21,726 bases of DNA. Origin: Verrucomicrobiota bacterium (GTDB taxonomy: Bacteria > Verrucomicrobiota > Verrucomicrobiia > Opitutales > Opitutaceae). The stretch spans positions 1 to 21,726 of the forward strand of contig JAEWKR010000144.1 of NCBI GenBank assembly GCA_023457715.1, given 5' to 3'. Positions 7,686 to 15,090 of the stretch are shown here, in pieces (position 1 is the stretch's first letter; every line of letters starts with the position of its first letter). Made by a program: the position numbers and the translations under genes. The notes beneath the pieces were generated by a model. That model ran no database searches, had not been told where the DNA came from, and saw only the letters and a program-made list of their open reading frames with translations.

Positions 7686-7731
7686 GATCTGAAATCTGAA
7701 ATTTGAATTCTGAAATGCCCGCGCAGCGGGC
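7686..7731 (-). repeat. Composite GC hairpin plus heptad array at a gene end
   Basis: On the minus strand: two bases after the stop codon of the 159-residue gene comes the stem GCCCGC-TGC-GCGGGC (7717-7731), then ATTTCAG/AATTCAA/ATTTCAG heptads. It is the type example of the element: stop, GC stem with 3-nt loop, AT-rich heptads. Confidence 0.85.
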
Positions 7732-7733
7732 TC

Positions 7734-8213
7734 TCAGTCCTCGTCGTCGTCGCGCTTGCGGCTCTTCTTGTCGTCCTCCGACTTCGGAATCTCGTTGTCC
7801 GTCTTGAGGACCAGGACCGGGGTCTTGGTCTTCACCCAGACGTCGGCTTCCTTGAAGTACTTGGCGGGGACGTTTTCCAGTGCCTCGCCCACCGTCTTGG
7901 CGGGCAGGAGCCGGCCTTTCTTCGACGCATTGAAGTCGTAGCAGCCGCGGAAGATGCGCTCCTGGGTGGTGACGACGCTCTCGTCCTCCGGGATCTGGAG
8001 CACCCAGCCGACAAAGTCGTTCTTCGGCATCTTGCCTTCGGGGTCGCTCAACAGGAAAACGAACTGTTTCTTCACCGCGGGCGGCTTGTCGCCTTCGTCG
8101 CCCTCCGGTTGGACGGCGAGATTCATCTCCTCGATGACGCGCCGCAGCAACTTGGGATCGATTTCGTTCCGTTTGAGGATCTCGGCGACTGTGTTGACGT
8201 CGATCTTGGCCAT
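7734..8213 (-). CDS. Protein of unknown function with a charged C-terminal tail
   Basis: A 159-residue soluble protein, family not recognised. The N-terminal ~35 residues (MAKIDVNTVAEILKRNEI...LLRRVIEEMN) look helical. The middle holds beta-like segments (KKQFVFLLSDPEGKMP, FVGWVLQIPEDESVVTTQERI, FRGCYDFNASKKGRLLP, KYFKEADVWVKTKTPVLVLK). The C terminus is a disordered, highly charged stretch ending KKSRKRDDDED. No signal peptide or membrane segment is visible. The start at Met-Ala-Lys-Ile-Asp (8213) is preferred; the 25-residue upstream extension comes from intergenic repeat DNA. It stands alone, and its stop is followed at once by a composite hairpin element. Confidence 0.8.
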   Translation of the reverse strand: MAKIDVNTVAEILKRNEIDPKLLRRVIEEMNLAVQPEGDEGDKPPAVKKQFVFLLSDPEGKMPKNDFVGWVLQIPEDESVVTTQERIFRGCYDFNASKKGRLLPAKTVGEALENVPAKYFKEADVWVKTKTPVLVLKTDNEIPKSEDDKKSRKRDDDED

Positions 8214-8556
8214 GAGAGGGCCAACAAATACGCACCCAGCGGACGGACCAAGCGAAAAAAGGCGATCAAACCACGCCACAGAGGACACCGAGCTCTGACA
8301 CGGAGAACACGGAGGCCTGCACGGGAATCTGAGATTTTAGCCCGAATCACGCCGGACTTCGTCCCAATCCTCTCAACCACAGATGAACTCAGATGGACTC
8401 AGATTTGGAAAAAGGCCGGCCTGGATCCGTGTCCATCTGTGTTCATCTGTGGTTCCATTGATTTGGGTTCGTCTCTGTGTCCTCTGGGTCGGAGCTCCGT
8501 GATTTCTGGGGCGAAATCGGCTTCCGCTGGGGTGCGCGATGGGCTTACGTGCGGGG
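8214..8556. other. Repeat-filled intergenic region between divergent genes
   Basis: No credible gene. It contains two nested repeat families: an outer degenerate CACAGAGGACAC element (8277-8305, with a related inverted segment at 8472-8501) and an inner near-perfect inverted repeat (8376-8397 and 8432-8453). Promoters for the divergent 159-residue gene and the Nudix gene should lie here but none is clear. Confidence 0.55.
8376..8453. repeat. 22-bp inverted repeat ACCACAGATGAACTCAGATG
   Basis: The left arm at 8376-8397 and the right arm at 8432-8453 are reverse complements in 21 of 22 positions, with a 34-bp spacer. The repeated word CATCTGTG/CACAGATG within each arm gives an internal periodicity of about 11-12 bp. 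Confidence 0.85.
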
Positions 8557-9069
8557 ATGACGGCTGCCAAAGAGGAATGGTTCGATGTGGTGAACGAACG
8601 GGACGAGGTCGTGGACCGGCGTACGCGACGTGAGGTGCACGCCACCGGGCTGTGGCATCGCGCGATCCATGTGCTGGTGTACGATCCGCAGGGGCGGGTG
8701 TTCCTGCAGAAGCGATCGATGCGGAAGGATCTTTCCCCGGGCCTGTGGGACTCCTCGTGTTCCGGCCACCTGGATGCCGGGGAAGGCTATGACGCGGCGG
8801 CGGTGCGCGAACTGGCGGAGGAGATCGGCGTCACGGTCTCTACCGCGCCCGAACGTTGGTTCCGGCTGGAGGCGTGCGAGGACACCGGCTGGGAGTTCGT
8901 CTGGGTCTATCGGCTCAATTACGACGGCCCCCTCACCGTCGACGAAGCCGAGATCCAATACGGCGAGTGGGTCGCTCCAGGCGAGGTGACCGCCCGGATC
9001 GCGGCCAGGCCGGAGGCGTTCTGCACGTCGTTCCGGCTGGTCTGGGCCGTCGCTACGCGACGAATTTGA
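8557..9069 (+). CDS. Nudix hydrolase (isopentenyl-diphosphate isomerase-like branch)
   Basis: A 170-residue Nudix protein. The Nudix box G-x5-E-x7-REL-x-EE-x-G is complete at 70-92 (GHLDAGEGYDAAAVRELAEE then IGV), so metal-dependent diphosphate hydrolysis is expected in the cytoplasm. The start region EEWFDVVNERDEVVDRRTRREVHATGLWHRAIHV and the WDSSCSGHLDAGE context match the YfcD/Idi-like subfamily; the substrate is unknown. An ATG at 8557 preceded by GCGGGG is chosen over an in-frame ATG 18 bases upstream. The final codons run into a heptad repeat: the TGA stop (9067-9069) is part of an ATTTGAG unit. It is convergent with cusA, 85 bp away. Confidence 0.88.
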   Translation: MTAAKEEWFDVVNERDEVVDRRTRREVHATGLWHRAIHVLVYDPQGRVFLQKRSMRKDLSPGLWDSSCSGHLDAGEGYDAAAVRELAEEIGVTVSTAPERWFRLEACEDTGWEFVWVYRLNYDGPLTVDEAEIQYGEWVAPGEVTARIAARPEAFCTSFRLVWAVATRRI

Positions 9070-9155
9070 GATTTGAGATTTGAGATTTGAAATTGGCCGA
9101 ACTGGGACGTCAGCGCTTGCGGCGATCTCAAATCTCAAATCTCAAATTTCAAATT
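9065..9155. repeat. Inverted heptad arrays between convergent Nudix and cusA-like genes
   Basis: The left arm 9065-9096 (ATTTGAG units) and right arm 9126-9155 (TCAAATC units) are reverse complements separated by about 30 bp. The left arm contains the Nudix stop codon; the right arm touches the cusA-like stop (9155-9157). A fold of this kind could act as a bidirectional transcription end for the convergent genes, although no U-tract follows. Confidence 0.88.
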
Positions 9156-12100
9156 CAGCGGGTCTGAGACCCGCTGAGCTTCCGCTCCCAGTACCAGGTG
9201 AAGAACACCGGTACTGAGAACAGCGATACGATGTCGAAGATCATCCCGCCGACGACGGGGAGGACCATGGGCTGCATGAGTTCGGAGCCGCGGCCGGTGG
9301 ACCAGAGCACGGGGATCAGCGAGAGCATCGTGGTGGCGTTGGTCATGATGGCGGGGCGGCGGCGGCGCAGCCCGGCCAGGAAGACGCGGCGGTGCACTTC
9401 CTCCTTCGTCCCCGGATGGGTCTTGAACTGCTCCTGGATGTAGGTGCCGAGCAGAATGCCGTCGTTGAACATCACACCGAGGAGGACGAGGAAGCCGACG
9501 ACCACGGCGGTCGTCATCTCGACGCCCCAGAGCCACACGAAGAAGAAGCCGCCGGCGGTCGTGACGGTGGCATTGCAGACAATGATGATCGTCGTGATGA
9601 GCCAGGAGCGCGTCCCGACGTAAATCAGGAGGACCATGACCCCGAGCGAGGCGGCGATGATCCAGCGGAGCGTCTCGTCGGCCTTGAGCTTCTGTTCGTA
9701 GCGACCCACCCAGCGGTAGGTGGCTCCCGCCGGGAGTTCGAGACGGCCGTCGGCCAGCGCGGCGCGCAGACGGGCGTCGGCGTCGCGCACGACCTCCACC
9801 TCGCCGCGACCCCGGGCGTTCAGCAGCACGTACTGGGTGCGTTTCCCTCCTTCCGAGCGGATGGCCATCGGCCCGATCGTGTAGGTCAATCCGATCTCGC
9901 TCGGGCGGCGGTCCACGATCCGGAGTTCGCCGCGGTCGGCGGCCTCGCGCACCGCCGGCGGCAGCGAATCGCCGGCCGCCATGGTCAACTCCGCCTCGGT
10001 GGAGGAAAGGACCACCAGGTTGCGCTGCGCGGCCAGCGGAAGCGCGGCCAGAAGCGAGGCGCTGTCGGTCCCGCCGGAGAGGACCAGCCGGTGCACGGTG
10101 GGAATGGCGAGCAGGCTGCTGAGGGGCACGGAGCCGGCGGTCATGCCCGCGGCGGCCGGAACCTGGAGGTGCAACAATTCGTCAGGGTCGTCGCGACGTT
10201 CGCGCAGGTAGCGGATGCGAACCGGATAGCGCAGCGCGCCTTCGACCGAGTAGGTGACGGCCATGCCGCCGAACGCGCTCTCGACGGTGCGCATCACCTG
10301 TTCGTTGGTGAGGCCGAAGCGCGCCAGCTTTGCCGGGTCGAGCCGCACCTCGGCGTAGGGCTTGCCGCCCTCACGCTGCATCTGCACGTCGGCGGCGCCC
10401 GGCGTGGGCTGGATGATCTTTTCCGCCGCCTCGGCGAAGCGTTCAAGCGCGTCGGTGTCGTCGCCCAGCACCTGCAGGGCAATGAGGCTGCGGATGCCGG
10501 TGGAGAGCATCACCACGCGCGTCTCGATCGGCTGCAGCCAGCTGGGCGCGACGCCGGGGATGTCGGAGATGGCGGCGAGGGCGTTGCGGACTTCGGCCAG
10601 GGTGCGCGGCCGTTTCTCCGTGGTGCCGTCGGCGCGCGGAATCTCATGCGCGGGCCAGTCGGCATAAGGCTTCAGCAGCACGACCGTCTCGATCATCCCG
10701 ATCGGTGCGGGATCAAGCGCGGTTTCGGCGCGTCCCATTTTTCCCATGACGCCGGCCACTTCCGGCACGGATTCGATGAGCCGGTTCTGCGCCAGCATGA
10801 TCCGCTGGGTCTCGCCCAGACCGCCGGTCGCGGGAATGGACGGCATGAACAGGAGGGAGCCCTCATCGAGCGGGGGCAGGAAGCTCGCGCCGACCCCGGG
10901 GAACGCGCGGGTGAGCGCCTGATCGACGCGCGTCACGGTCAGATCGCCGCCGGCGAGGGCGACGGCCCGGCGCAGCGGCCAGCTGACGGTGGCCCAGCCG
11001 GCGCCGAGCAGATAGCCGCCGAACGCCATGGCGGCGATGGTGACGGTAAAGACGACCTTGTGCCGCTGGATCCGCTCGTACGCCCACTCGTAGGCCACGT
11101 GAATCCCGCGGCTCATGGGGTTCTCCTCGTAGTTCACCAGCCGCTCGCGGCCGAGCCGCCAGACGGCCGCGCCCACGACGCCGGCGAAAAGCGGCGCGAA
11201 GAGCCAGCCGGGAACATGGAGCGACCAGCGCCCGTATTCCATCGGAAGCGTCCACCCGTCCCGGATGAACCAGCCGAACGCGAGTCCTGCCGCGAGGGCC
11301 GTGGCGCCCATCAGCCACGGACGGCGGACGTGCCAGGGCGGGAGCAGCAGCCGGCACAGCACCGGGACCAGCAACGTGCCGAACAGAACGGCGCCGCTGA
11401 TCGCGAGCGACTTGGTCAACGCGAGCGGTTCGAACAGCCGGCCCGCCTGATCGCTGAGCGCAAAGATGGGCAGGAAGCCGATGACGGTGGTGGCGGCCGA
11501 GGTGAGCAGCGGCCGCGCGACCTCGCGGGCGGCAGCGATCACCGTGGTGGTGATCTCCTCGTCGAACGGAGAGGTGGGCATGGCGCGGCCCTCGCGTTTG
11601 CAGCGCTCCTGGAGGTCGACCAGGTGCTGCGTGATGTTCTCCGTCATGATGATCCCGAAATCGACCATCACCCCGATGGCGATGGCGATGCCGGCGAGGC
11701 TCATGATGTTGGCGCCAAGCCCCAGCCCGTGCATGACGAGGAACGTAAAGAGCATGCCGAGCGGCAGACTCACGGCGACGGCGAGGCTGGCGCGGACGTG
11801 GAGGAGGAAGGCGACCACCACGATGACCGTTGTGAGGACGGCCTCGACGAGGGTGTCGGTGACCGTGGCGGTGGTCTCCCGGATCAACTGGGAGCGATCG
11901 TAGAACGGGACGGAGGAAAGCCCCTCGCGGGCCAGGGTGGGCGCGAGGTCCTGGAGCCGTCGCTTGACCGCGCCGATCACCGTCATCGGATCCTCCTGCA
12001 CGCGCATGCCGATCAGGGCGCCAACGTGTTCCTGGTGACCGTCGGCCAGCAGACCCTGCCGGAACTGCCCACCGAGCCGGACCACGGCGATGTCCCCCAG

Positions 12101-12856
12101 GCGCACTCCGGAGCCACGCCGGGGATCGCCGCGCAGGACGATGTTCTCGACGTCGGCGACGGAGCGGATGAAGCCCACGCCGCGGATCATGGTTTCGACG
12201 CCGGATTGCTCGAAACTCATGGCGCCGACGTCGCGCCCCGCCTGCTGCACCGCCATCATGAGCTGGTCGAGGGTGAAACCCTGCGCCCGCAGACGATTGG
12301 GATCGACGTCGATCTGATATTCCCGCGCCACGCCGCCGGCGGGCGCGACCTCGGCCACGCCGGGGACCGCGCGCAGTGCGGGGATCACGATCTGGTCGAG
12401 GAGGTAGCGTTTGTGTTCGACGTCGCGCGGGCCCTGAAGGGTGAAGGCATAGACCTGCCCCATGGCGGTGGCGTCGGGGCCGAGCTTGGGGTTCACGCCG
12501 GCCGGCAGGAGGCCCTGCAGCTGCGAGAGCCGCTCGAGGACGCGCGTGCGGCACTCGTAGAGGTCGCGGCGTTCCTGGAAGATCACGTAGATGTAACTCG
12601 CGCCGTACAGCGACATGCCGCGCACCGTCTCGACGCCGGGCAGGCCTTGGAGCTCACGGGCAAGCCGCGACGTGACCTGCGCATCCATGTCCTGCGGGCT
12701 CTTGCCCGGCCACTCCGCCCAGACGATGACCTGGTTGTCACTCAGGTCGGGAATGGCGTCGACCGGCACGTTGCGCCACGCCCACAGACCCGCGACGGCG
12801 AGCGCAAGCGCGACGCCGAGCGTCAGGAAGCTGTTACGGATGACGAAGGAGAGCAT
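9155..12856 (-). CDS. Heavy-metal efflux RND transporter, CusA/CzcA family (Cu/Ag type), enlarged
   Basis: A 1233-residue inner-membrane proton/metal antiporter, the pump of a tripartite efflux system. N-terminal MLSFVIRNSFLTLGVALALAV is the first membrane helix and VPVDAIPDLSDNQVIV the family signature. Asp399 in AIGVMVDFGIIMTEN is the proton-relay aspartate (E. coli CusA Asp405). The three methionines of the periplasmic Cu/Ag site are matched by Met671 (LLFMPSIP), Met721 (APIGMIETV) and Met783 (VVMLSTGIRS), so Cu(I)/Ag(I) is the likely substrate. It is about 185 residues longer than E. coli CusA: about 100 extra lie between Asp399 and Met671 and include two extra hydrophobic segments (about 505-569), and about 70 extra lie in the second periplasmic half (about 917-995). 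The C terminus is encoded by a 21-bp palindrome (9156-9176). It is the last gene of the locus; the start follows CCTTTTCCCC. Confidence 0.93.
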   Translation of the reverse strand: MLSFVIRNSFLTLGVALALAVAGLWAWRNVPVDAIPDLSDNQVIVWAEWPGKSPQDMDAQVTSRLARELQGLPGVETVRGMSLYGASYIYVIFQERRDLYECRTRVLERLSQLQGLLPAGVNPKLGPDATAMGQVYAFTLQGPRDVEHKRYLLDQIVIPALRAVPGVAEVAPAGGVAREYQIDVDPNRLRAQGFTLDQLMMAVQQAGRDVGAMSFEQSGVETMIRGVGFIRSVADVENIVLRGDPRRGSGVRLGDIAVVRLGGQFRQGLLADGHQEHVGALIGMRVQEDPMTVIGAVKRRLQDLAPTLAREGLSSVPFYDRSQLIRETTATVTDTLVEAVLTTVIVVVAFLLHVRASLAVAVSLPLGMLFTFLVMHGLGLGANIMSLAGIAIAIGVMVDFGIIMTENITQHLVDLQERCKREGRAMPTSPFDEEITTTVIAAAREVARPLLTSAATTVIGFLPIFALSDQAGRLFEPLALTKSLAISGAVLFGTLLVPVLCRLLLPPWHVRRPWLMGATALAAGLAFGWFIRDGWTLPMEYGRWSLHVPGWLFAPLFAGVVGAAVWRLGRERLVNYEENPMSRGIHVAYEWAYERIQRHKVVFTVTIAAMAFGGYLLGAGWATVSWPLRRAVALAGGDLTVTRVDQALTRAFPGVGASFLPPLDEGSLLFMPSIPATGGLGETQRIMLAQNRLIESVPEVAGVMGKMGRAETALDPAPIGMIETVVLLKPYADWPAHEIPRADGTTEKRPRTLAEVRNALAAISDIPGVAPSWLQPIETRVVMLSTGIRSLIALQVLGDDTDALERFAEAAEKIIQPTPGAADVQMQREGGKPYAEVRLDPAKLARFGLTNEQVMRTVESAFGGMAVTYSVEGALRYPVRIRYLRERRDDPDELLHLQVPAAAGMTAGSVPLSSLLAIPTVHRLVLSGGTDSASLLAALPLAAQRNLVVLSSTEAELTMAAGDSLPPAVREAADRGELRIVDRRPSEIGLTYTIGPMAIRSEGGKRTQYVLLNARGRGEVEVVRDADARLRAALADGRLELPAGATYRWVGRYEQKLKADETLRWIIAASLGVMVLLIYVGTRSWLITTIIIVCNATVTTAGGFFFVWLWGVEMTTAVVVGFLVLLGVMFNDGILLGTYIQEQFKTHPGTKEEVHRRVFLAGLRRRRPAIMTNATTMLSLIPVLWSTGRGSELMQPMVLPVVGGMIFDIVSLFSVPVFFTWYWERKLSGSQTR
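9156..9176. repeat. Perfect 21-nt palindrome at the cusA-like 3' end
   Basis: Arms CAGCGGGTCT and AGACCCGCTG around a single G. It encodes the last residues SGSQTR and reaches into the stop codon; the heptad array follows directly on the minus strand. It thus takes the place of the GC stem in the composite element. Confidence 0.85.
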
Positions 12857-12966
12857 GGGGAAAAGGGAAAGTGAAAGTGAGAGTGAAAGTGGGAGCCGGT
12901 TGTCAGAAGGCGAAACACGCGGCGGGGTACGCGGCCACTTTCACTTTCACTTTCACTCTCACTTTC
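12857..12966. repeat. Inverted AAAGTG arrays between cusB-like and cusA-like genes
   Basis: The left arm 12859-12892 (AAAGTG/AGAGTG hexamers) and right arm 12936-12966 (CACTTT/CACTCT hexamers) are reverse complements with about 43 bp between. The TGA stop of the cusB-like gene (12959-12961) is made by a GAAAGTGA unit. The left arm lies 3-5 bases upstream of the cusA-like start codon, where a ribosome-binding site is expected. Confidence 0.88.
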
Positions 12967-14284
12967 TCAGTGTTTGTGCGCCGGTTCCGTCCACCGCGCC
13001 GCGCGGGAAGAGGAGGCTCGGGGTGCCGGCGAGCTGGGCCTGGCTGTCGATCAGGAACGTGCCCTGGGTCGCGACCTCGTCACCGGGCTGAAGGCCGGCG
13101 CGGACGATGAAGACATCGTTGCCGGTCTCGTCCTCGAGTCGCGGACCGAGCGCAAGCGGCACGAGTTCGAACCGGAGCCGGCCGTCCGGCTGACGCTCGG
13201 TGACGCGCCACGCGACGTTGCGAACGCCGGTCGAGAGCACGGCGGTCTTGGGCACGGTGGTGAAGACGCCCCAGGTGGCCGGATCGTCGGGCTTGGCCGC
13301 GTGAAGATCAGCGCTCAGCGCGGTTTCGATCCGGGCATTCACGAGACTGCCGGGAAGCAGATGACCGTCCGGATCCGACAGGTGGATATGCACCTCGCGG
13401 GAACGGAGGTCGGGGTTCAGCTCCGGCGAGAGCCAGGCGAGCCTGGCCTGCACCTCGGGAAGTTCGCCCTTGTCGTCGGAGGCGATCTTGGCCGACTGAC
13501 CGACGGCGAGCCAATGCGCCTGCGTTTCGGGAACCTGGATGGCGAGAATGTAGGTGTCGGGCGCCACGACCCGAATCAACGGCGTGTCGGCCATGACCTC
13601 CTGCCCGACCTGTGGCAGGGCGCCATTCATCGCATCGGGGGTGACCCCCAGCACGACCCGGCCCGCGAAAGGGCTGCGCAGGGTGACGGTGTCCTTTGGC
13701 GCACCACCTTGAACGATGGCGGCCGCGACCTCGGGCAGATTCCACCGGGTGAAGCGTTGGCTGAGCGCCTCGACCGCCGCCTGGTCGCCGAGTTTTACGG
13801 CGGCCGCAAGTTCACCCTGCGCGGAGAAGAGCTCAGGGCTGTAGAGATCCACCACCGGGTCGCCCTCCGTCACCATCGTGCCGAGATGGCCGGCGGCAAG
13901 GTGGCGTTTGACGATCCGGCCCGCCAGGCGGGGGATGACGACCTGCAGCGTGCGGTCGTCGTAGCGCACCACGCCATACGCCCGCACGACGGGGCGCGCC
14001 GGGCCGCTGCCCACGGTCGCCAGCTGCACGCCCATGCGGCGCTGTTGTTCGCGCGTCAGCTCGCCTGCGGTGACCTTGGTCATCTTCATGCCGCAGACCG
14101 GACAGTCGCCGGGACGATTGCCGATGAAGTCCATCATCGGGCACGCCCAGCGTTCGCCGGTCGAGCCTTCCTCCGCTGCGTGGTCGTGCGGCGCGGAGAA
14201 CAGGACGCGGGACGGAAGCACGGCCACGACGACCGCGCCAAGCACGGCGCCGGCAAGAGCTACGTAGAGAGAAGGAGAACGCAT
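12959..14284 (-). CDS. Efflux RND periplasmic adaptor subunit, CusB type with N-terminal heavy-metal-binding motif
   Basis: A 441-residue membrane-fusion protein that links the inner-membrane pump to the outer-membrane channel. Residues 6-28 form an N-terminal membrane anchor or signal. A heavy-metal-binding motif follows, with Cys48 in WACPMMDF and Cys61/Cys64 in GDCPVCGMKMTKV, the pattern of the HMBD found in CusB-like proteins. The barrel-sandwich and hairpin region follows (VVIPRLAGRIVKRHLAAGHLGTMVTEGD, then LRSPFAGRVV), and a membrane-proximal C terminus (LRPGDEVATQGTFLIDSQAQ type) ends the protein. The start at Met-Arg-Ser-Pro-Ser (14284) is chosen because the longer frame to 14410 translates AAATCCC repeats. 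The last codons (TLRK-stop) lie in the AAAGTG array, 102 bp before the cusA-like gene. Confidence 0.91.
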   Translation of the reverse strand: MRSPSLYVALAGAVLGAVVVAVLPSRVLFSAPHDHAAEEGSTGERWACPMMDFIGNRPGDCPVCGMKMTKVTAGELTREQQRRMGVQLATVGSGPARPVVRAYGVVRYDDRTLQVVIPRLAGRIVKRHLAAGHLGTMVTEGDPVVDLYSPELFSAQGELAAAVKLGDQAAVEALSQRFTRWNLPEVAAAIVQGGAPKDTVTLRSPFAGRVVLGVTPDAMNGALPQVGQEVMADTPLIRVVAPDTYILAIQVPETQAHWLAVGQSAKIASDDKGELPEVQARLAWLSPELNPDLRSREVHIHLSDPDGHLLPGSLVNARIETALSADLHAAKPDDPATWGVFTTVPKTAVLSTGVRNVAWRVTERQPDGRLRFELVPLALGPRLEDETGNDVFIVRAGLQPGDEVATQGTFLIDSQAQLAGTPSLLFPRGAVDGTGAQTLRK

Positions 14285-14344
14285 GGAGGGACGGGTGGCG
14301 TGGAGCGCGTGGAGGGACGGGTGGCGTGACGACGGCGAAGGGGT

Positions 14345-14400
14345 GGGTGAAATCCCAAATCCTAAAAGTCCAAATCCCAAAAAAATCTCAAATCCCAGGG
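14345..14400. repeat. Degenerate AAATCCC/TCAAATC heptads upstream of the cusB-like gene
   Basis: Units AAATCCC, AAATCCT, CAAATCC and TCAAATC in a 50-bp stretch, with a related inverted stretch at 14455-14493. They bracket a short unique sequence between the YHS-like gene end and the cusB-like start. Confidence 0.65.
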
Positions 14401-14493
14401 TCGGGCTCAAAATCCAAAGGCCGGGCGGGCTGCCGCTGGATCATTTTGGAGTTTGAAAATTCTTTGGCTCTTGGAGTTTGTGATTTGGGATTT

Positions 14494-14508
14494 CCCGGCG
14501 CAGCCGGG
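14494..14508 (-). repeat. GC hairpin directly after the YHS-like gene stop
   Basis: On the minus strand: TGA stop, one base, then CCCGGC-TGC-GCCGGG, then AAATCCC-type heptads. It is the same design as 7717-7731, including the TGC loop. Confidence 0.8.
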
Positions 14509-14509
14509 C

Positions 14510-14944
14510 TCAGTCCTTGATCACTTCGTTGCGCAGGTAGTACGGGCCGTATTTGTCCGGGTCGGACTTGAACTTGCCCGGGCACATGCGGCAGCCGAAG
14601 CCGATCTTCTTGCCCTGGTATTCGAGCGTGGGGAGGCGCGGGTCGACATCCATGCCGCAGATGGCGCACACGGTGTTGACGGGCTTGTCGGCATCCGCGG
14701 CCGGCTTCGCGGCGGTGGCGTTGCCGTGGCCGGCGTGGGCGTCGGCGGCGGGCTTGGCTTTATCCGCAGGTTTCGCGGCAGCCACCGGAGCGGCGTTGAC
14801 GATCATGCCTTCGGAAGCGGCTGAGGCCGTGACGGCGGTTTCGGCGTCGGCGTGTGGCGTGTAGAGGGCGGACCGCGCGGCAAGCGCGACGACGGCACCG
14901 ACGAAGAAGGTGGCGAGGAAGAGGAGGAGGTTCTTTGGGTTCAT
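14510..14944 (-). CDS. Membrane-anchored YHS/TRASH-like metal-binding protein of the efflux locus
   Basis: A 144-residue protein. Residues 5-24 are one hydrophobic segment (NLLLFLATFFVGAVVALAA), probably a membrane anchor or uncleaved signal. Residues 30-90 form an Ala/Lys/Pro-rich linker with the His-containing bit DAHAGHG. Residues 91-140 form a small cysteine domain with Cys93, Cys96 (VCAICGMDVD), Cys118 and Cys121 (FGCRMCPGKF), followed by DPDKYGPYY. This layout resembles YHS/TRASH-type metal-binding domains. Its place between tolC-like and cusB-like genes suggests a periplasmic metal donor or sensor, filling the role of CusF; that is inference. The start at 14944 is the only sensible one before the hydrophobic segment. 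Confidence 0.82.
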   Translation of the reverse strand: MNPKNLLLFLATFFVGAVVALAARSALYTPHADAETAVTASAASEGMIVNAAPVAAAKPADKAKPAADAHAGHGNATAAKPAADADKPVNTVCAICGMDVDPRLPTLEYQGKKIGFGCRMCPGKFKSDPDKYGPYYLRNEVIKD

Positions 14945-15011
14945 GGTAGAAAAATTGGAATACGGATTCCGACACAGAGGTCACAGAGGCCGAACGAGCA
15001 AAACAGCATGG

Positions 15012-15090
15012 CCGCAAGAAGGCGCAAAAGGCGCAAAAAGGGTGGTCCTAGATGAGTGACGTTTTTGCGCCTTTTGCGCCTCTTTGCGGC
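15012..15090. terminator. Long GCGCAAAA hairpin directly after the tolC-like stop
   Basis: The left arm 15012-15040 and right arm 15062-15090 are nearly perfect reverse complements (GCCGCAAAGAGGCGCAAAAG with GGCGCAAAAA) around a 21-nt loop. On the minus strand the stem starts within the tolC-like TAG stop codon. It could end or attenuate transcription after tolC or protect the mRNA 3' end. No clean U-run follows, so termination is only possible. Confidence 0.6.

Noticed and set aside
9392..12874. An 1160-codon open frame on the plus strand
   Set aside because: It is antisense to the cusA-like gene, which has clear RND motifs; the plus-strand product is low-complexity (His/Gly/Arg/Asp-rich) and matches nothing recognisable.
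12974..14329. A 451-codon open frame on the plus strand
   Set aside because: Antisense to the cusB-like adaptor with the same low-complexity composition; the adaptor on the minus strand has clear motifs.
14284..14410. A longer N terminus for the cusB-like adaptor
   Set aside because: The extra 42 residues (FEIFLGFGLLGFGI...) are translated AAATCCC repeats; the membrane anchor starts properly at the inner Met.
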